The position numbers were made by a program, and so were the translations under genes. Below are positions 59,798 to 64,000 of a DNA stretch of 64,000 nucleotides, piece after piece (positions within the stretch are counted from its first letter, which is position 1; each line of letters begins with the position of its first letter). Below the pieces are notes generated by a model. That model saw only the letters and a list, made by a program, of their open reading frames with translations. It did no database searches and was not told the origin of the DNA. Where the stretch lies: the NCBI GenBank assembly GCA_018335585.1, contig JAGXRZ010000041.1, forward strand, positions 47,964 through 111,963, in the 5' to 3' direction. The stretch is from Selenomonadales bacterium. Its GTDB lineage: Bacteria; Bacillota; UBA994.

Positions 59798-60772
59798 GTG
59801 CACAAGGTGTTCAAAACTGCCTCGGCATTGTTGCTGGTGGCAAGTATGCTGCCTTATCTGATTCCCACACGTCATAAGTTGACCCAATTGCCCGCGCAGC
59901 CATTCCCCGAAAGCACCTATCTCTGGATTGACGGGGTGCAAATGCACACGAGGATATGGCAGCCCACCGCTCCGCTTGTGGGGAAGGTACTGTTGGTGCA
60001 TGGTTTCGGCGGTTCAACCTTCTCGTGGCGGCACAATGTCGAGCCTTTAGTAAGTGAAGGCTATTTTGTGGTAGCCGCAGACCTGCCGGGGTTTGGCTAT
60101 AGCGACCGAGCGGCTAGGGATGTTGCGGGGCACGCAGAACGAGGGGCCCTACTGTGGAGCCTTTTGACACAGATTGAAATGCGCTATGCACACACAGATG
60201 CGCGATGGCACCTGATGGGCCATTCCATGGGTGGGGGTGCGGTAGCGACGATGTCTGTACAGGAACCAAAGCGCACTGCCTCGCTGACCGTAGTGGCTGG
60301 AGCATTGTTTTCTACGACACGCCGCGGCCACTGGCTATTGGGTCTACCGCCTGTGCAGAGGGGGTTCAATGTAGCTTTGGTGCATGTACTTGCGACCCCG
60401 GCTAATATAGAGCGGTTTCTTGGCTCTGCCTACGGCAGACTCCCAACTGCTGACGAGATTGAAGGGTATCTCGCCCCTTTGAGGGTCGTAGGCACTGGTA
60501 ATATGCTCTACGGTCTGGCACGACGCTCTCGCCATGTACCGTTAGAGAGCCTTGCTGCAGAAGCGTTCCCAGTGCTGGCTGTTTGGGGAGAAAAAGACTC
60601 CTGGGTGCCGATCGCGCAAGGTGAAAGGCTGCGGCAAGTAGTAGAAAGGACCAATTTCGTCGAGATACAAGGCGCGGGGCATTGCCCTATGGAAACTCAT
60701 TTCACGGAGTTCAACAAGCTGGTGCTAGCGTTCTTGCGCGACGCCGACGCAAAAGAGGTGAGCCCGCATTAG
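59798..60772 (+). CDS. Alpha/beta-fold hydrolase
   Basis: Serine hydrolase of 324 residues with an N-terminal membrane anchor or signal (residues ~5-25, TASALLLVASMLPYLI). The core is a standard alpha/beta hydrolase: oxyanion HGFGGS (~67), nucleophile elbow GHSMGGG (~130, Ser), an acidic residue in WGEKDSWVP (~265) and the catalytic His in GAGHCPMETH (~296). Between lies a cap region. The GTG at 59798 is chosen because AGGGG is seven bases upstream; a GTG two codons earlier is possible. Substrate unknown. Divergent from the radical SAM gene. Confidence 0.88.
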   Translation: MHKVFKTASALLLVASMLPYLIPTRHKLTQLPAQPFPESTYLWIDGVQMHTRIWQPTAPLVGKVLLVHGFGGSTFSWRHNVEPLVSEGYFVVAADLPGFGYSDRAARDVAGHAERGALLWSLLTQIEMRYAHTDARWHLMGHSMGGGAVATMSVQEPKRTASLTVVAGALFSTTRRGHWLLGLPPVQRGFNVALVHVLATPANIERFLGSAYGRLPTADEIEGYLAPLRVVGTGNMLYGLARRSRHVPLESLAAEAFPVLAVWGEKDSWVPIAQGERLRQVVERTNFVEIQGAGHCPMETHFTEFNKLVLAFLRDADAKEVSPH

Positions 60773-60880
60773 GGCAACGAAGACAACGCGCAGGTGTTTA
60801 TCGGCGCTTTCCATGCGTTTGACGTGCTTGCAATATGCTTTGTGAGGTCCGCTTTGCGAACGTGATCATATAGCGCCGTT

Positions 60881-61648
60881 TCAGATTTGTTTCCTGTTAA
60901 AGACTACTATGGACATGGCCAAGAAGGCTACTACCATGAAAATGCTAACCACTGTTGCAGGGATGAAGTCTGTTGGCGGCTTGTGGCCGGTCAAAAGATT
61001 TAGCGCATCGCTAGCGAGTGTTATAGGGTTGTACTTGTGCACGCTAGGAAACACATTTAGTAAACTTAGTATGCCTATAGCCCCAAACCCAGTTAGCAGG
61101 CTGCCGTACGAACTGCCAAACAATACGCCTCCGAAAATAAGTAGCGCGATTAGAAGTTCGCCAAACAACCATAGCGATACAAAAGCTAGAAAGGCGTTGT
61201 TAAGCGTGCCCGCGGGCCAAAAATATTGCGTGTAAACGTAGCAGACCGCAAGAGAAAGTAGATAGCTTGCCGTCCACATGACACTTGCCGAGAGGAACTT
61301 AGCCATTATTACCGTGTGGCGTTTTAACCCCTTAGTCAGCAGAATGATTAATGTTCCGCGAGTCAGTTCGCTCCCTATGATTCCACTAAAGGTGACAATT
61401 AGCGCGAGCATGCCTGTCTGACCGACGTTCTTGAAGAACTGCGCCCATGAATCTATGGCGGTAGCCGCTGGTGCAGTGATGACGATACCTCCGCCAAGGT
61501 CCATTCCACTGAGTAATTCCGGCAATATTTTAGCGAATAAAGGGCTCATGAGGCCAAGAAAGAGTAAGATTACAGCCAAAATTATCAGCCGATAAGTTCG
61601 CAGCCCTTCGGTGAACTCTTTACTGGCAAACGCCACAAAGGGTTTCAT
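60881..61648 (-). CDS. ABC-2-type permease
   Basis: A 255-residue permease with six predicted membrane helices (~15-35, 75-95, 105-130, 145-165, 175-200, 230-250) and the NatB/ABC-2 arrangement. A motif-like ELTRGTLIILLTKGLKRH stretch follows helix 2. ATG overlaps the ATPase stop (ATGA), so both are coupled. Last gene of the XRE-ABC operon. It exports an unidentified substrate; small peptide or ion transport is possible. Confidence 0.86.
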   Translation of the reverse strand: MKPFVAFASKEFTEGLRTYRLIILAVILLFLGLMSPLFAKILPELLSGMDLGGGIVITAPAATAIDSWAQFFKNVGQTGMLALIVTFSGIIGSELTRGTLIILLTKGLKRHTVIMAKFLSASVMWTASYLLSLAVCYVYTQYFWPAGTLNNAFLAFVSLWLFGELLIALLIFGGVLFGSSYGSLLTGFGAIGILSLLNVFPSVHKYNPITLASDALNLLTGHKPPTDFIPATVVSIFMVVAFLAMSIVVFNRKQI

Positions 61649-62559
61649 TGAGACACCTCCAAATACAAGCTCTCCATGGTCGGCTCATGCACCTCTAGCT
61701 TAAGCGGCAATATGTCGTTTGCGTATAGGACCCGCAAGATTTCCCGCTGCACCGCATCTATGTCTGTCACGCGTAGCGTTAGCTCCGTATCCGTCGCCCT
61801 TGCGCCACTCACAAGTAGAGCCGCAGCGCCAACAAACCGCTCTTTGTCTTCCGTTGAAGCAAACTCGATAAGAATAGAGTTTGATCGATGCTTGCTGCGA
61901 AGTTCCGCCAGTGTTCCCGATAAGGCAATGTGACCTTTGCTCAGAACAGCCACCCGATCACAGATGCGTTCTACATCCGACAGAATATGTGTGGAAAAAA
62001 TAACGGTAGTTTTGCCTCTGGCCTGCTTTAGGGCTTCGAGAATTTCTTTGCGTCCTGCAGGGTCAAGCGCTGAGGTCGGCTCGTCGCAAATCAGCAGCTG
62101 CGGTTTGCAGAAGAGGGCCTGCGCCATCCCTAGCCTTTGCTTCATGCCGCGCGAGTACGTGCCTATCTTCTTGTTTACTCCACTAAGCCCGACAATCTCC
62201 AAGAGCTCCGATGCACGTTTTTTGGTCTCGGCCGCACAGAGACCCGTGATATCACCGCACAGCTGCAAGAACTCACTTGCTCTCATGTACCCGTAGAACT
62301 CCGGCACATCAGGCAAATAACCAACGTGCCGGTTTGTTTTCGTTGCCCCAAATGACACCTTTTCGCCACACACAAAGATCTCGCCCTTATCGGCTGGCAA
62401 CAATCCCAGAATCATTTTCATAGTGGTGGTTTTACCGGCTCCATTAGCGCCGATGAAACCGAAAATACTGCCTGTGGGCACATCGAGGGATATTCCATCA
62501 ATCACCTTGTTTGCACCGAAGCTTTTTGCTAACCCTTTGACAGATAAAGCATGCGTCAC
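61645..62559 (-). CDS. ABC transporter ATP-binding protein
   Basis: A 304-residue ATPase: Walker A GFIGANGAGKTTTMKMI (~residue 38), signature YSRGMKQRLGMAQ (~130, a YSRGM variant of LSGGQ found in such exporters), Walker B LLICDEPTSALDPAGRKE (~152) and the H-loop STHILSDVERI. The start is a GTG at 62559 with GGGAGGG upstream and a GTGA overlap with the small membrane-protein gene. An upstream in-frame ATG at 62631 lies inside that gene and is not used. Confidence 0.93.
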   Translation of the reverse strand: MTHALSVKGLAKSFGANKVIDGISLDVPTGSIFGFIGANGAGKTTTMKMILGLLPADKGEIFVCGEKVSFGATKTNRHVGYLPDVPEFYGYMRASEFLQLCGDITGLCAAETKKRASELLEIVGLSGVNKKIGTYSRGMKQRLGMAQALFCKPQLLICDEPTSALDPAGRKEILEALKQARGKTTVIFSTHILSDVERICDRVAVLSKGHIALSGTLAELRSKHRSNSILIEFASTEDKERFVGAAALLVSGARATDTELTLRVTDIDAVQREILRVLYANDILPLKLEVHEPTMESLYLEVSQ

Positions 62560-62756
62560 TCTTCTGCCCTCCCGTAGGTAAAATAAAGCACCGGACCGAT
62601 GATGCCGACAAGCAAGCAAACAATGATCCAAAAAACGCGGTTGCCAAAGCGATATGTTTGGTGCTTTAAAATGTGCACTATGGACGCAAGCATAAGGCCG
62701 AGCTGGATGACCACCAAAGGAATTAAGAACGGCAAGTATTCCTGCAGGTTTCCCAC
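62556..62756 (-). CDS. PLDc_N-type small membrane protein (66 aa)
   Basis: Two-helix membrane protein: helices ~8-30 and ~40-60 around a short basic loop (KHQTYRFGNR). The VFWIIVCLLVGIIGPVLYF segment resembles the N-terminal membrane domain of phospholipase D/cardiolipin synthase-type proteins (PLDc_N). It lies between the XRE regulator and the ABC ATPase genes in a coupled series. Relatives next to ABC exporters are often annotated as bacteriocin-immunity or transporter-accessory proteins; its role here is unknown. Confidence 0.75.
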   Translation of the reverse strand: MGNLQEYLPFLIPLVVIQLGLMLASIVHILKHQTYRFGNRVFWIIVCLLVGIIGPVLYFTYGRAEE

Positions 62757-62757
62757 G

Positions 62758-63867
62758 TTAGTTTCCTCCTTGTATAAATGCTTTTAGTCTTTCTACAATC
62801 AGGCGGTACTCGGGATTCTCCCACAACGGCGCAAAGACAGGACTGTGCAGGACATCCTTCATCATACTGTCCTTAACGACCGACTCGCTTCTGGGCACTA
62901 CATCGGCATTGTCGCTCAACCAGCCGTCGATTTTACTAAAAAAGTCGTCGCCGCGAAGTTCAATGGGGAAGAAATCGTAGATGCAAGTGTCCACATATTT
63001 GGCAAGCAAGTCTAGCGCACTTGCAGAATCACCTGCGATTTGGTACATGTGTGCCCCAAGGGCATACAGCACGGCCATATTATTTGGACTTAGGCGATTC
63101 ATATCAAACAGCTTGGCCAAACCTTCTGCTCTGCTAAACACTCTCTCGGCGGTACTCAAGCAGTGAAGGTTGTTTTGCAGGATGCTTAGCAGTGACTGGA
63201 AGGTCGACATTAGGTTTTGGTATAAGTCAACTTGTAAAATCTCTTGCGACTTATCGCCATCTCCTGTCAACAGATGCGCTTGCGCAATGAGAGGGCCATT
63301 TTTAGTTTCTAACCGCACAGACCTCCCAAGTAACCCCAACACCTCTTCACCTTCACCTAGCGACAGGTGGCATAAGGCTTGATATAGGACGGCCTCGCGA
63401 ATTAGGTGTGCATCCCTACTGTTTTGCTTTACGTGCTCGCAGAGCTGCACAGCGCCGACGAGTATTTGCCTGCTTCGCTCGCTGTTGTTACCTAGTGGTG
63501 CGTGGTTGATATACAACAGCGTTATGTGCAACAGCAGCGGGTAGCAAGAGTAGAATTTTTTTGTCAGCCGCTCGCACTCAGCCACTACCTCGGAAAAGTC
63601 CTTTGTGGCAAAGTCCGACGCTAGCCGCTGATAGAGTTTCTTGATTTCCTTCACGCCTAATTGGGGAGTATACCCGACTAAATAATCAATGCTTACGTCA
63701 AAATATGCTGCCAACTGCGGAAGCAGCGTAATGTCGGGATAGCTTTGACCCGTTTCCCATTTCGAGACTGAGGCTTTAGATACACCCATATGTGCGGCAA
63801 GCTCCTCTTGGGTAACGCCCCTTTCGCGCCGTTTCGCAGTAACTATTGCTGTTACTGCTAACGCAAT
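62758..63867 (-). CDS. XRE-family regulator with TPR-like sensor domain; start codon unclear
   Basis: The helix-turn-helix reads GVTQEELAAHMGVSKASVSKWETGQSYPD. The first ATG (63789) falls inside it, so the true start must be upstream, yet the frame from 63790 to its stop at 63925 has no ATG, GTG or TTG. I give an ATT at 63867 (ATT GCG TTA...) as a guess. After the HTH follow ~290 helical residues resembling the tetratricopeptide sensor of Rgg/PlcR-type or YjdC-like regulators. It is followed directly by the small membrane protein and the ABC genes, its likely targets. Alternatives are a rare start codon, a mutated start, or a sequence error. Confidence 0.75.
   Translation of the reverse strand: MALAVTAIVTAKRRERGVTQEELAAHMGVSKASVSKWETGQSYPDITLLPQLAAYFDVSIDYLVGYTPQLGVKEIKKLYQRLASDFATKDFSEVVAECERLTKKFYSCYPLLLHITLLYINHAPLGNNSERSRQILVGAVQLCEHVKQNSRDAHLIREAVLYQALCHLSLGEGEEVLGLLGRSVRLETKNGPLIAQAHLLTGDGDKSQEILQVDLYQNLMSTFQSLLSILQNNLHCLSTAERVFSRAEGLAKLFDMNRLSPNNMAVLYALGAHMYQIAGDSASALDLLAKYVDTCIYDFFPIELRGDDFFSKIDGWLSDNADVVPRSESVVKDSMMKDVLHSPVFAPLWENPEYRLIVERLKAFIQGGN
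63837..63857. promoter_or_regulatory. Inverted repeat at the 5' end of the XRE regulator gene
   Basis: CAGTAAC-TATTGCT-GTTACTG, a perfect 7-bp inverted repeat, lies at the start of the XRE reading frame. It could be an autoregulatory operator if the gene starts downstream of it. Confidence 0.4.
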
Positions 63868-63962
63868 TTGTCCCGCAGCAGACGGCGTAAGTTGACCGAG
63901 GATTGCCGTGAAGCGTGGCCGAAACTACTGGTTCGGGTGGCCACTGCTAGAGTTAGGCATAT

Positions 63963-63979
63963 CGGGGGCTTTGCCCCCG
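63963..63979. other. GC-rich hairpin near the right edge
   Basis: CGGGGGC-TTT-GCCCCCG, a perfect 7-bp stem, followed by ACCCCC. It may belong to a terminator or a repeat continuing past the window; no gene is seen from 63928 to 64000. Confidence 0.45.
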
Positions 63980-64000
63980 AACCCCCAAGGTTTACCGCTT

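Noticed and set aside
1..64000. CRISPR arrays, rRNA and tRNA genes
   Set aside because: No regularly spaced repeat series or conserved RNA sequence was found on reading the window.

Overview
The window looks like the chromosome of an anaerobic, low-oxygen Bacillota (Clostridia/Dethiobacteria-like) bacterium. This is inferred from strong AGGAGG ribosome sites with many GTG/TTG starts, a T-box leader, an archaeal-type AspRS, IorAB (ferredoxin-linked amino-acid fermentation), a split glycine decarboxylase (GcvPA/GcvPB), citrate lyase, an AhpCF peroxide defence and a mercury-methylation gene pair. No rRNA, tRNA or CRISPR array was seen.

Layout. 1-7.5 kb (minus): a seven-gene run, citD-citE-citF, an aconitase-superfamily hydratase, and tctC-tctB-tctA (tctA runs off the left edge), for uptake and cleavage of citrate or a related tri/dicarboxylate. 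A GntR/FCD regulator and two TGTATnnnATACA-type palindromes lie upstream. 8.5-10.9 kb: iorAB. 10.9-13.3 kb: ahpF, ahpC and a divergent CsoR/FrmR-family repressor gene, with a perfect palindrome over the ahpC -10. 13.4-16.5 kb: a Uma2-like protein, a frameshifted EAL-HDOD protein and a DUF4349 protein. 16.5-18.1 kb: a complete IS5-group element with target duplication. 18.1-21.9 kb (minus): an overlapping three-gene unit of an opine-dehydrogenase-family enzyme, a cobalamin-binding/mutase-like enzyme and a D-Ala-D-Ala-ligase-like ATP-grasp enzyme; its pathway is not recognised. 22.0-23.9 kb: a thioredoxin (CMPC) plus a membrane ferredoxin/flavin-reductase fusion behind a CsoR-type G-tract operator. 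24.1-30.8 kb: lplA-gcvT-gcvH-gcvPA-gcvPB-lpd, the complete glycine cleavage system with its own lipoate ligase.

30.8-36.6 kb (minus): a small-molecule kinase-like gene translationally coupled to a giant exonuclease-RecQ-UvrD helicase fusion. 36.7-38.7 kb (minus): arsR-hgcA-hgcB-arsC, in which the corrinoid protein and ferredoxin for mercury methylation sit in one operon with an ArsR repressor and an arsenate reductase; a consensus promoter and an overlapping operator can be read directly. 38.8-46.6 kb: a small ORF and GH18-like protein, two DUF4143 AAA ATPases, a T-box-controlled aspS2, and a decayed second copy of a small membrane-protein gene. 46.6-54.1 kb: an MFS permease, a K+ channel, and a two-component system divergent from an ABC exporter.

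54.2-57.6 kb: an IS21-family element that splits a nucleotidyltransferase gene exactly; both halves are present and rejoin in frame. 57.6-60.8 kb: a CPBP protease, a radical SAM protein with an in-frame UAG followed by 67 further coding-like codons, and an alpha/beta hydrolase. 60.9-63.9 kb: an XRE/TPR-regulated ABC transporter operon with a small PLDc_N-type membrane protein. The most interesting items are the arsenic-linked hgcAB operon, the B12/opine/ATP-grasp cluster, the CsoR-operator redox pair, the helicase fusion and the UAG-interrupted radical SAM gene.
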